64,000 nt of DNA from Hydractinia symbiolongicarpus (Eukaryota; Cnidaria; Hydrozoa; Anthoathecata; Hydractiniidae): positions 1,860,001 to 1,924,000 of the forward strand of contig NC_079877.1 in the NCBI RefSeq assembly GCF_029227915.1, read 5' to 3'. The notes beneath the pieces were generated by a model. That model was not told the origin of the DNA, made no database searches, and worked only from the letters and a program-made list of their open reading frames with translations. The position numbers and the translations under genes were made by a program. Positions within the stretch are counted from its first letter, which is position 1, and each line of letters opens with the position of its first letter. Positions 1 through 12,798 of this stretch are shown here, one piece after another.

Positions 1-660
1 ATTGCCGGAACTCAGCGATTACACTGGGCGCTTTGATAGTGCTTCACTAAAAAAATTTAGACAGATAAGTCATTCTCTACTGTGGGACCGATCCTAGCCG
101 TTATCGCGCGCTGAAGAAATAGCGACAGTTTCAAAAACTACGTTTCATTGACTTCCTAACGGTGTCAGTCCGTTTGAGTTACAATGGTTGGGTCACATAT
201 TCGTCCCCACATGTATTTAATGATTTTTATCCGATATTACTAAGTTGTATCCCTTTTAACAGTGAAACGATTGACTGTGGGACTTAATTGAATTGTTCCT
301 GGACTGTGACCTTATATATGTGATAAGTGATTCAACTGGACCCCAAGAAATAACATTCTTCTTAATTAGACATGATTGCTGGAACTCAGCGAATATATTG
401 GCCGTTGTGGTAGCGCTTTATTTAAAAATTAAGATAAATAAGTCATTTTTTACTATGGAACCAATCCTAGCGGTTAGTTCGCGCTGAAGAAATTGAGACA
501 GTTTCAAAAACTACATTTCATGGAATTTCTAACGTTGTCAATCCGTTTGAGATATAACGGTTGCGACACATATTCGTACCAACATGTGTTTAGTGACTTT
601 TTTCCGATATTACTAAGTTGTATCGCTTTAAACAGTGCAACGATTGACTGTGGGACTTAA

Positions 661-3600
661 TTGAACTGATTCTAGACTGTGACCTTAGGAATGTGATAAG
701 TGAGCCAATTGGACCCCAAGAAATAACATTCTTCTTAGTTTGACGAGATTGCCAGAAGTCAGCGATTACACTGGGCGCTGTGGTAGCGCTTCATTTAAAT
801 ATTTAGATAAATAAGCAATTTTTTACTGTGGGACCAATCCTAGCCATTATCGCGCGCTGAAGAAATAGCGACAGTTTCAAAAACTACATTTCAATGACTT
901 TCAAACGGTATCAGTCCGTTTGAGTTACAACAGTTGCGTCACATATTCGCACCAACATGTAGTTAGTAATTTTTTTCCGATATTACTAAGTTGTATCGCT
1001 TTTAACAGTGAAACGATTGCCTGTGGAACTTAATTGAACTAACTTTAGACTGTGACCTTATAAATGTGATTTGTGAGTCAACTGGACTTCAAGAAATAAC
1101 ATTCTTCTTAATTTGACATGATTGCCGGAACTCAGCGATTACACTGGGCGCTGTGATAGTGCTTCATTAAAAAATTTAGATAGATAAGTCATTCTTTACT
1201 GTGCGACCGATCCTAGCCGTTATCGCGCGCTGAAGAAATAGCGACAGTTTCAAAAACTACGTTTCATTGACTTCCTAACGGTGTCAGTCCGTTTGAGTTA
1301 CAACGGTTGGGTCACATATTCGTCCCCACATGTATTTAGTGATTTTTATCCGATATTACTAAGTTGTATCGCTTTTAACAGTAAAACGATTAAGTGTGGG
1401 ATTTAATTGAACTGATTCTGGACTGTTACCTTAGAAATGTGATAAATGAGCCAATTGGTTTCCAAGGAATAACATTCTTTTTAATTTGACATGATTGCTG
1501 GAATTCCGCGATTACATTAAGCTCTGTGGTAGCGCTTTATTAAAAAATTAAGATAAATAAGTCATTTTCTAATGTGGGACCATTCCTAGCCGTTAGTTCG
1601 CGCTGATGAAGTAGAGACAGTTTCAAAAATTACATTTTATTGACTTTCTAACGGCGTCAATCCGTTTGAGTTACAACGGTTGTGTCACATATTCGTACCA
1701 ACATGTATTTAGTGATTTTTTTTCGATATTACTAAGTTGTATCGCTTTTAACAGTGAAACGATTGAGTGTGGAACTTAATTGAAATAAGTTTGGCCTGTG
1801 ACCTTATAAATGTGATAAGTGAGTCAACTGGATCCAAGAAATAACATTCTTCTTAATTTGACATGATTACCGGAACTCAGCGATTACACTAGGATCTCTG
1901 GTAGCGCTTTCTTTAAAAATTTAGATAAATAAGTCTTCTTTACTGTGGCACCAATCCTGGCCGTTAGCACGCGCTGAAGAAATAGAGACATTCTAAAAGA
2001 CTACATTTAATTGAATTTCTAATGGTATCAGTCCGTTTGAGTTACAACAGTTGCGTCACATATTCGTACCAACATGTAGTTAGTGATTTTTTTCCGATAT
2101 TACTAAGTTGTATCTCTTTTAACAGTGAAACGATTGCCTGTGAAACTTAATTGAACTAACTTTGGTCTGTGACCTTATAAATGTGATAAGTGAGTCAACT
2201 GGACTCCAAGAAATAACATTCTTCTTAATTTGACATGATTGCCGGAACTCAGCGATTACACTGGGCGCTGTGATAGTGCTTCATTTAAAAATTTAGATAG
2301 ATAAGTCATTCTCTACTGCGGGACCGATCCTAGCCGTTATCACGCGCTGAAGAAATAGCGACAGTTTCAATAACTACGTTTCATTGACTACCTAACGGTG
2401 TCAGTCCGTTTGAGTTACAATGGTTTGGTCACATATTCGTCCCCACATGTATTTAATGATTTTTATCCGATATTACTAAGTTGTATCCTTTTTAACAGTG
2501 AAAGGATTGACTGTGGGACTAAATTGAACTGATTCTAGACTGTGACCTTAGGAATGTGATAAGTGAGCCAATTGGACCCCAATAAATAACATTCTTCTTA
2601 GTTTGACGTGATTGCCGGAACTCAGCGATTACACTGGGCGCTGTGGTAGCGCTTCATTTAAATATTCAGATAAATAAGCAATTTTTTACTGTGGGACCAA
2701 TCCTAGCCATTATCGCGCGCTGAAGAAATAGCGACAGTTTCAAAAACTACATTTCAATGACTTTCAAACGGTATCAGTCCGTTTGAGTTACAACAGTTGC
2801 GTCACATATTCGCACCAACATGTAGTTAGTTATTTTTTTCCGATATTACTAAGTTGTATCGCTTTTAACAGTGAAACGATTGCCTGTGGAACTTAATTGA
2901 ACTAACTTTAGACTGTGACCTTATAAATGTGATTTGTGAGTCAACTGGACTTCAAGAAATAACATTCTTCTTAATTTGACATGATTGCCGGATATCAGCG
3001 ATTACACTGGGCGCTGTGATAGTGCTTCATTAAAAAATTTAGATAGATAAGTCATTCTTTACTGTGCGACCGATCCTAGCCGTTATCGCGCGCTGAAGAA
3101 ATAGCTACAGTTTCAAAAACTACGTTTCATTGACTTCCTAACGGTGTCAGTCCGTTTGAGTTACAACGGTTGGGTCACATATTCGTCCCCACATGTATTT
3201 AGTGATTTTTATCCGATATTACTAAGTTGTATCGCTTTTAACAGTAAAACGATTGAGTGTGGGATTTAATTGAACTGATTCTGGACTGTTACCTTAGAAA
3301 TGTGATAAATGAGCCAATTGGTTTCCAAGGAATAACATTCTTTTTAATTTGACATGATTGCTGGAATTCCGCGATTACATTAAGCTCTGTGGTAGCGCTT
3401 TATTAAAAAATTAAGATAAATAAGTCATTTTCTAATGTGGGACCATTCCTAGCCGTTAGTTCGCACTGATGAAGTAGAGACAGTTTCAAAAATTACATTT
3501 TATTGACTTTCTAACGGTGTCAATCCGTTTGAGTTACAACGGTTGCGTCACATATTCGTACCAACATGTATTTAGTGATTTTTTTTCGATATTACTAAGT

Positions 3601-4840
3601 TGTATCGCTTTTAACAGTGAAACGATTGAGTGTGGAACTTAATTGAAATAAGTTTGGCCTGTGACCTTATAAATGTGATAAGTGAGTCAACTGGATCCAA
3701 GAAATAAGATTCTTCTTAATTTGACATGATTACCGGAACTCAGCGATTACACTAGGATCTCTGGTAGCGCTTTCTTTAAAAATTTAGATAAATAAGTCTT
3801 CTTTACTGTGGCACCAATCCTGGCCGTTAGCACGCGCTGAAGAAATAGAGACATTCTAAAAGACTACATTTCATTGAATTTCTAATGGTATCAGTCCGTT
3901 TGAATTACAACAGTTGCGTCACATATTCGTACCAACATGTAGTTAGTGATTTTTTTCCGATATTACTAAGTTGTATCTCTTTTAACAGTGAAACGATTGC
4001 CTGTGAAACTTAATTGAACTAACTTTGGTCTGTGACCTTATAAATGTGATAAGTGAGTCAACTGGACTCCAAGAAATAACATTCTTCTTAATTTGACATG
4101 ATTGCCGGAACTCAGCGATTACACTGGGCGCTGTGATAGTGCTTCATTTAAAAATTTAGATAGATAAGTCATTCTCTACTGCGGGACCGATCCTAGCCGT
4201 TATCACGCGCTGAAGAAATAGCGACAGTTTCAATAACTACGTTTCATTGACTACCTAACGGTGTCAGTCCGTTTGAGTTACAATGGTTTGGTCACATATT
4301 CGTCCCCACATGTATTTAATGATTTTTATCCGATATTACTAAGTTGTATCCTTTTTAACAGTGAAAGGATTGACTGTGGGACTTAATTGAACTGATTCTA
4401 GACTGTGACCTTAGGAATGTGATAAGTGAGCCAATTGGACCCCAAGAAATAACATTCTTCTTAGTTTGACGTGATTGCCGGAACTCAGCGATTACACTGG
4501 GCGCTGTGGTAGCGCTTCATTTAAATATTCAGATAAATAAGCAATTTTTTACTGTGGGACCAATCCTAGCCATTATCGCGCGCTGAAGAAATAGCGACTG
4601 TTTCAAAAACTACATTTCAATGACTTTCAAACGGTATCAGTCCGTTTGAGTTACAACAGTTGCGTCACATATTCGCACCAACATGTAGTTAGTGATTTTT
4701 TTCCGATATTACTAAGTTGTATCGCTTTTAACAGTGAAACGATTGCCTGTGGAACTTAATTGAACTAACTTTAGACTGTGACCTTATAAATGTGATTTGT
4801 GAGTCAACTGGACTCCAAGAAATAACATTCTTCTTAATTT
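661..4840. repeat. Five-monomer higher-order repeat, 1860 bp, about 2.25 copies
   Basis: Monomer types repeat in order with an offset of 1860 bp, which is 5 x 372. The segment starting AATTGAACTGATTCTAGACT occurs at about 661, 2521 and 4381. The variant with GTCTTCTTTACTGTGGCACC occurs near 1936 and 3796. Copies differ by only scattered substitutions, for example CGGAACTCAGCG at 1132 against CGGATATCAGCG near 2990. The third copy breaks off near 4840, where the next HOR begins. Confidence 0.9.
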
Positions 4841-7814
4841 GATTGCCGGATTTCAGCGATTACACTGGCCGCTGTGATAGTTCTTCATTAAAAAATTTAG
4901 ATAGATAAGTCATTCTTTACTGTGCGACCGATCCTAGCCGTTATCGCGCGCTGAAGCAATAGCGACAGTTTCAAAAACTACGTTTCATTGACTTCCTAAC
5001 GGTGTCAGTCCGTTTGAGTTACAATGGTTGGGTCACATATTCGTCCCCACATGTATTTAATGATTTTCATCCGATATTACTAAGTTGTATCGCTTTAAAC
5101 AGTGCAACGATTGACTGTGGGACTTAATTGAACTGATTCTGGACTGTTGTCTTATAAATGTGATAAATGAGCCAATTGGTCTCCAAGGAATAACATTCTT
5201 TTTAATTTGACATGATTGCTGGAATTCCACGATTACATTAAGCTCTGTGGTAGCGCTTTATTTAAAAATTTAGATGAAAAAGTCTTTTTCTACAGTGGGA
5301 CCAATCCTGGCCGTTAGCACGCGCTGAATGAATAGGAACAGTTTCAAAGACTACATTTCATTGACTTTCTAGCGGTACAAATCCGTTTGAGTTACTACGG
5401 TTGCGTCACATATTCGTACCAACATGTATTTAGGGATAGTGTTCGGATCTTAATAGGCTGCATCGCTTTTAACAGTGAAACGTTTCACTGTGGGACTTAA
5501 TTGAACTGATTTTGGACTTTGACCTTATAAATGTGATAAATGAGCCAGTTTGATTACAAGAAATAACAGTGTTCTTAATTTGACATAATTGCTGGAACTC
5601 AGCAATTACACTGGGTGCTGTGGTAGCGCTTTATTAAAAAATTAGGATAAATAAGTCATTTTCTAATGTGGGACCATTCCTAGCCGTTAGTTCGCGCTGA
5701 TGAAGTAGAGACAGTTTCAAAAATTAAATTTCATTGACTTTCTAACGTTGTCAATCCGTTTGAGTTACAACGGTTGCATCACATATTCGTACCAACATGT
5801 ATTTAGTGATTTTTTTTCGATATTACTAAGTTGTATCGCTTTTAACAGTGAAACGATTGACTGTGGGACTTAATTGAACTGATTCCGGACTGTGACCTTA
5901 TAAATGTGATAGATGAGCCAATTGGACACCAAGGAATAACATTCTTCTTAATTCGACACGATTGCTGGATTTCAGGAATTACACTAGGCTCTGTGGTAGC
6001 ATTTTATTTAAAAATTTAGATAAATAAGTCTTTTTATACTGTGGGACCAATCCTGGCCGTTAGCACGCGCTGAAGAAATAGAGAGATTCTCAAAAACTAC
6101 ATTTCATTGACTTTCTAACGGTATCAGTCCGTTTGAGTTACAACAGTTGCGTCACATATTCGCACCAACATGTAGTTAGTGATTTTTTTCCGATATTACT
6201 AAGTTGTATCGCTTTTAACAGTGAAACGATTGCCTGTGGAACTTAATTGAACTAACTTTAGACTGTGACCTTATAAATGTGATTTGTGAGTCAACTGGAC
6301 TCCAAGAAATAACATTCTTCTTAATTTGATTGCCGGATTTCAGCGATTACACTGGCCGCTGTGATAGTTCTTCATTAAAAAATTTAGATAGATAAGTCAT
6401 TCTTTACTGTGCGACCGATCCTAGCCGTTATCGCGCGCTGAAGCAATAGCGACAGTTTCAAAAACTACGTTTCATTGACTTCCTAACGGTGTCAGTCCGT
6501 TTGAGTTACAATGGTTGGGTCACATATTCGTCCCCACATGTATTTAATGATTTTCATCCGATATTACTAAGTTGTATCGCTTTAAACAGTGCAACGATTG
6601 ACTGTGGGACTTAATTGAACTGATTCTGGACTGTTGTCTTATAAATGTGATAAATGAGCCAATTGGTCTCCAAGGAATAACATTCTTTTTAATTTGACAT
6701 GATTGCTGGAATTCCACGATTACATTAAGCTCTGTGGTAGCGCTTTATTTAAAAATTTAGATGAAAAAGTCTTTTTCTACAGTGGGACCAATCCTGGCCG
6801 TTAGCACGCGCTGAATGAATAGGAACAGTTTCAAAGACTACATTTCATTGACTTTCTAGCGGTACAAATCCGTTTGAGTTACTACGGTTGCGTCACATAT
6901 TCGTACCAACATGTATTTAGGGATAGTGTTCGGATCTTACTAGGCTGCATCGCTTTTAACAGTGAAACGTTTCACTGTGGGACTTAATTGAACTGATTTT
7001 GGACTTTGACCTTATAAATGTGATAAATGAGCCAGTTTGATTACAAGAAATAACAGTGTTCTTAATTTGACATAATTGCTGGAACTCAGCAATTACACTG
7101 GGTGCTGTGGTAGCGCTTTATTAAAAAATTAGGATAAATAAGTCATTTTCTAATGTGGGACCATTCCTAGCCGTTAGTTCGCGCTGATGAAGTAGAGACA
7201 GTTTCAAAAATTAAATTTCATTGACTTTCTAACGTTGTCAATCCGTTTGAGTTACAACGGTTGCATCACATATTCGTACCAACATGTATTTAGTGATTTT
7301 TTTTCGATATTACTAAGTTGTATCGCTTTTAACAGTGAAACGATTGACTGTGGGACTTAATTGAACTGATTCCGGACTGTGACCTTATAAATGTGATAGA
7401 TGAGCCAATTGGACACCAAGGAATAACATTCTTCTTAATTCGACACGATTGCTGGATTTCAGGAATTACACTAGGCTCTGTGGTAGCATTTTATTTAAAA
7501 ATTTAGATAAATAAGTCTTTTTATACTGTGGGACCAATCCTGGCCGTTAGCACGCGCTGAAGAAATAGAGAGATTCTCAAAAACTACATTTCATTGACTT
7601 TCTAACGGTATCAGTCCGTTTGAGTTACAACAGTTGCGTCACATATTCGCACCAACATGTAGTTAGTGATTTTTTTCCGATATTACTAAGTTGTATCGCT
7701 TTTAACAGTGAAACGATTGCCTGTGGAACTTAATTGAACTAACTTTAGACTGTGACCTTATAAATGTGATTTGTGAGTCAACTGGACTCCAAGAAATAAC
7801 ATTCTTCTTGATTT
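4841..7814. repeat. Four-monomer higher-order repeat, 1487 bp, two copies
   Basis: Positions 4841-6327 and 6328-7814 are near-identical. Both begin at a monomer with a distinctive short deletion (TTAATTTGATTGCC, lacking the GACAT seen in other monomers) and carry the same odd monomer with GGATAGTGTTCGGATCTTA and a perfect 20-bp palindrome. A difference I can see is CTTAATAGG near 5449 against CTTACTAGG near 6937. Such close identity indicates recent duplication or gene conversion. Confidence 0.9.
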
Positions 7815-10099
7815 GACATGATTGCCGGAACTCAGCGATTACACTGGGCGCTGTGATAGTGCTTCATTAAAAAATTTAGATAGATAAATCACTCTTTACT
7901 GTGCGACCGATCCTAGCCGTTATCGCGCGCTGAAGAAATAGCGACAGTTTCAAAAACTACGTTTCATTGACTTCGTAACGGTGTCAGTCCGTATGAGTTA
8001 CAACGGTTGGGTCACATATTCGTCCCCACATGTATTTAGTGATTTTTATCCGATATTACTGAGTTGTATCGCTTTTAACAGTGAAACGATTGAGTGTGGG
8101 ACTTAATTGAACTGATTCTGGACTGTTACCTTACAAATGTGATAAATGAGCCAATTGGTCTCCAAGGAATAACATTCTTTTTAATTTGACATGATTGCTG
8201 GAATTTCGCGATTACATTAAGCTCTGTGGTAGCGCTTTATTAAAAAATTAAGATAAATAAGTCATTTTATAATGTGGGACCATTCCTAGCCGTTAGTTCG
8301 CGCTGATGAAATAGCGACAATTTCAAAAACTACATTTCAATGACTTTCTAACGGTATCAGTCCGTTTGAGTTACAACAGTTGCGTCACATATTCGCACCA
8401 ACATGTAGTTAGTGATTTTTTTCCGATATTACTAAGTTGTATCGCTTTAAACAGTGCAACGATTGACTGTGGGACTTAATTGAACTGATTCTAGACTGTG
8501 ACCTTAAGAATGTGATAAGTGAGCCAATTGGACCCAAGAAATAACATTCTTCTTAATTTGACGTGATTGCCGGAACTCAGCGATTACACTGGGCGCTGTT
8601 GCAGCGCTTCATTTAAATATTTAGATAAATAAGTAATTTTTTACTATGGGACCAATCCTAGCCATTATCGCGCGCTGAAGAAATAGCGACAATTTCAAAA
8701 ACTACATTTCTATGACTTTCTAACGGTATCAGTCCGTTTGAGTTACAACAGTTGCGTCACATATTCGTACCAACATGTATTTAGTGATTTTTTTTCGATA
8801 TTACTAAGTTGTATCGCTTTTAACAGTGAAGCTATTGCCTGTGGAACTTAATTGAACTAACTTTGGACTGTGACCTTATAAATGTGATAAGTGAGTCAAC
8901 TGGACTCCAAGAAATAACATTCTTCTTAATTTGACATGATTGCCGGAACTCAGCGATTACACTGGGCGCTGTGATAGTGCTTCAATAAAAAATTTAGATA
9001 GATAAGTCATTCTTTACTGTGCGACCGATCCTAGCCGTTATCGCGCGCTAAAGAAATAGCGACAGTTTTAAAAACTACGTTTCATTGACTTCCTAACGGT
9101 GTCAGTCCGTTTGAGTTACAACGGTTGGGTCACATATTCGTCCCCACATGTATTTAGTGATTTTTATCCGACATTACTAAGTTGTATCGCTTTTAACAGT
9201 GAAACGATTGAGTGTGGGACTTAATTGAACTGATTCTGGACTGTTGCTTTATAAATGTGATAAATGAGCCAATTGGTCTCCAAGGAATAACATTCTTTTT
9301 AATTTGACATGATTGCTGGAATTCCGCGATTACATTAAGCTCTGTGGTAGCACTTTATTTAAAAATTTAGATGAAAAAGTCTTTTTTTACTGTGGGACCA
9401 ATCCTGGCCGTTAGCACGCGCTGAATGAATAGGAACAGTTTCAAAGACTACATTTCATTGACTTTCTAACGGTATAAATCCGTTTGAGTTACAACGATTG
9501 CATCACATATTCGTACCAACATGTATTTAGTGATTTTTTTTCGATATTACTAAGTTGTATCGCTTTTAACAGTGAAACGATCGACTGTGGGACTTAATTG
9601 AACTGATTCCGGACTGTGACCTTATAAATGTGATAGATGAGTCAACTGGACTCCAAGAAAAAACATTCTTCTTAATTTGACATGATTTTCGGAACTCAGC
9701 GATTACACTGGGCGCTGTGATAGTGCTTCATTAAAAAATTTAGATAGATAAGTCATTCTTTACTGTGCGACCGATCCTAGCCGTTATCGCGCGCTAAAGA
9801 AATAGCGACAGTTTCAAAAACTACGTTTCATTGACTTCTAACGGTGTCAGTCCGTTTGAGTTACTACGGTTGCGTCACATATTCGTACCAACATGTATTT
9901 AGGGATAGTGTTCGGATCTTACTAGGCTGCATCGCTTTTAACAGTGAAACGTTTCACTTTGGGACTTAATTGAACTGATTTTGGACTTTGACCTTATAAA
10001 TGTGATAAATGAGCCAGTTTGACTACAAGAAATAACAGTGTTCTTAATTTGACATAATTGCTGGAACTCAGCAATTACACTGGGTGCTGTGGTAGAGCT

Positions 10100-11640
10100 T
10101 TATTAAAAAATTAAGATAAATAAGTCATTTTCTAATGTGGGACCATTCCTAGCCGTTAGTTCGCGCTGATGAAGTAGAAACAGTTTCAAAAACTACATTT
10201 CATTGACTTTCTAACGTTGTCAATCCGTTTGAGTTACAACGGTTGCATCACATATTCGTACCAACATGTATTTAGTGATTTTTTTTCGATATTACTAAGT
10301 TGTATCGCTTTTAACAGTGAAACGATTGCCTGTGAAACTTAATTGAACTAACTTTGGACTGTGAACTTATAAATATGATAAGTGAGTCAACTGGACACCA
10401 AGAAATAACATTCTTCTTAATTTGACATGATTGCCGGAACTCAGCGATTACACTGGGCGCTATGATAGTGCTTCATTAAAAAAAATTAGATAGATAAGTC
10501 ATTCTTTGCTGTGGGACCGATCCTAGCCGTTATAGCGCGCTGAAGAAATAGCGACAGTTTTAAAAACTACGTTTCATTGACTTCCTAACGGTGTCAGTCC
10601 GTTTGAGTTACAATGGTTGGGTCACATATTCGTCCCCACACGTATTTAGTGATTTTTATCCGATATTACTAAGTTGTATCGCTTTTAACAGTGAAACGAT
10701 TGATTGTGGGACTTAACTGAACTGATTCTGGACTGTGACCTTATAAATGTGATAAATGAGTCAGTTTGACTACAAGAAATAACAGTGTTCTTAATTTGAC
10801 ATGATTGCTGGAACTCAGCGATTACACTGGGTGCTGTGGTAGCGCTTTATTTAAGAATTAAGATAAATAAGTCATTTTCTAATGTGGGACCATTCCTAGC
10901 CGTTAGTTCGCGCTGATGAAGTAGAAACAGTTTCAAAAACTACATTTCATTGACTTTCTAACGTTGTCAATCCGTTTGAGTTACAACGGTTGCATCACAT
11001 ATTCGTACCAACATGTATTTAGTGATTTTTTTTCGATATTACTAAGTTGTATCGCTTTTAACAGTGAAACGATTGCCTGTGAAACTTAATTGAACTATCT
11101 TTGGACTGTGAACTTATAAATATGATAAGTGAGTCAACTGGACACCAAGAAATAACATTCTTCTTAATTTGACATGATTGCCGGAACTCAGCGATTACAC
11201 TGGGCGCTATGATAGTGCTTCATTAAAAAAAATTAGATAGATAAGTCATTCTTTGCTGTGGGACCGATCCTAGCCGTTATAGCGCGCTGAAGAAATAGCG
11301 ACAGTTTTAAAAACTACGTTTCATTGACTTCCTAACGGTGTCAGTCCGTTTGAGTTACAATGGTTGGGTCACATATTCGTCCCCACACGTATTTAGTGAT
11401 TTTTATCCGATATTACTAAGTTGTATCGCTTTTAACAGTGAAACGATTGATTGTGGGACTTAACAGAACTGATTCTGGACTGTGACCTTATAAATGTGAT
11501 AAATGAGTCAGTTTGACTACAAGAAATAACAGTGTTCTTAATTTGACATGATTGCTGGAACTCAGCGATTACACTGGGTGCTGTGGTAGCGCTTTATTTA
11601 AGAATTAAGATAAATAAGTCCTTTTCTAATGTGGGACCAG
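10100..11640. repeat. Two-monomer higher-order repeat, ~747 bp, two copies
   Basis: GAAGTAGAAACAG occurs at 10171 and 10918. The type with GGGCGCTATGATAGTGC and an A-rich CATTAAAAAAAATTAG occurs from about 10431 and 11178. Both pairs are 747 bp apart. The two copies also share the rare AGCGCGCTG form (CCGTTATAGCGCGC) and the CACACGTATTTAG variant. The edges are approximate. Confidence 0.85.
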
Positions 11641-12774
11641 TCCTAGCCGTTAGTTCGCGCTGAAGAAATAGCGACAGTTTCTAAAACTACGTTTCATTGA
11701 CTTCCTAACGGTGTCAATCCGTTTGAGTTACAACGATTGCATCACATATTTGTACCAACATGTATTTAGTGATTTTTTTTCGATATTACTAAGTTGTATC
11801 GCTTTTAACAGTGAAACGATTGACTGTGGGACTTAATTGAACTGATTCTAGACTGTGACCCTATAAATGTGATAGATGAGCAAAATTTGACTCCCAGGAA
11901 TAACATTCTTCTTAATTCGACATGATTGCTGGATTTTAGGAATTACACTAGGCTCTGTGGTAGCGCTTTATTTAAAAATTTAGATAAATAAGTCTTTTTT
12001 TTACTGTGGGACCAATCATGGCCGTTCGCACGCGCTGAAAAAATAGAGAGATTCTTAAAAACTACATTTCATTGACCTCTTGCCGGTATCAATCCGTGTG
12101 AGTTACAACGGTTGCGTCACATATTCGTACCAACATGTATTTAGTGATATTTTTCGGATATTACTAAGTTATATCGCTTTTAACAGTGAAACGATTGACT
12201 CTGGGTCTTAATATGAAGTAACGTTGGACTGCGACCTTATAAATATGATAAATAAGCCAATTGGACTCCAAGGAATAACATTCTTCTTAATTCGACATGA
12301 TTGCTGGAATTCAGCGATTACACTAGTATCTGTGGTAGCGCTTTCTTTAAAAATTTAGATAATTAAATCTTTCTTTACTGTGGGACCAATCCTAGCGGTT
12401 AGTTCGCGCTGAAGAATTAGAGACAGTTTCAAAAACTACATTTCATGGACTTTCTAGCGGTATAAATCCGTTTGAGTTACTACGGCTGCGTCACATATTC
12501 GTAGCAACATGTATTTAGCGATAGTGTTCGGATATTACTAGGCTGCATCGCTTTTAACAGTGTAACGTTTCACTGTGGGACTTAATTGAACTGATTTTGG
12601 ACTTTGACCTTATAAATGTGATAAATGAGCCAGTTTGACCACATGAAATAACAGTGTTCTTAATTTGACATGATTGGTGGAATTTAGAGATTACACTGGG
12701 CGCTGTTGTAACGCTTTATTAAAAAATTAAGATAAATAAGTCATTTTTTACTGTGGGACCAATCCTAGCGGTTA

Positions 12775-12798
12775 CTCGATGATATTAAGGAGCGAGTC
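12775..12798 (+). repeat. Left terminal inverted repeat
   Basis: This is the 24-bp outer end of the transposon, beginning CTCGATGATATTAAGG. It matches the inverse complement of 20605-20628 with one mismatch. It also holds a small dyad of its own, CTCG near the start and CGAG near the inner end. The flanking 12773-12774 TA is the target duplication. Confidence 0.92.

Larger units (their letters stand above)
1..12774. repeat. Satellite array, left block (about 34 monomers of ~372 bp)
   Basis: The block is head-to-tail copies of one monomer. The conserved word AAGTTGTATCG (or AGGCTGCATCG) recurs at about 243, 614, 988, 1363, 1735 and so on to 12540, giving 33 intervals averaging about 372.6 bp. 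Other invariant words are CTGTGGGAC, CCGTTTGAGTTAC, ACCAACATGTATTTAG and CAGCGATTACACTGGGCGCTG. Monomers differ by point changes and small indels and fall into types that recur in fixed order (higher-order repeats). No coding region is present: frames are short and only conserved where monomers are. The last 0.7 kb (about 12.0-12.77 kb) matches monomer types of the HOR found right of the transposon. Confidence 0.97.

Noticed and set aside
293-487. 64-codon open frame in the satellite
   Set aside because: It is one monomer read in a frame that happens to be open; other monomers break the frame freely.
2500-2870. Monomer as a dimer of two ~186-bp halves
   Set aside because: CTGTGGGAC occurs twice about 185 bp apart, but the surrounding bases and the order of other words do not align between halves.
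5400-5440. CENP-B box in the monomer (ATTCGTACCAACATGT)
   Set aside because: The first half, TTCGnnnnA, fits, but the required CGGG is absent (ATGT instead).
1-12774. CRISPR array
   Set aside because: The repeated unit is ~372 bp and contiguous, with no short repeat/unique spacer alternation, and the DNA is eukaryotic.
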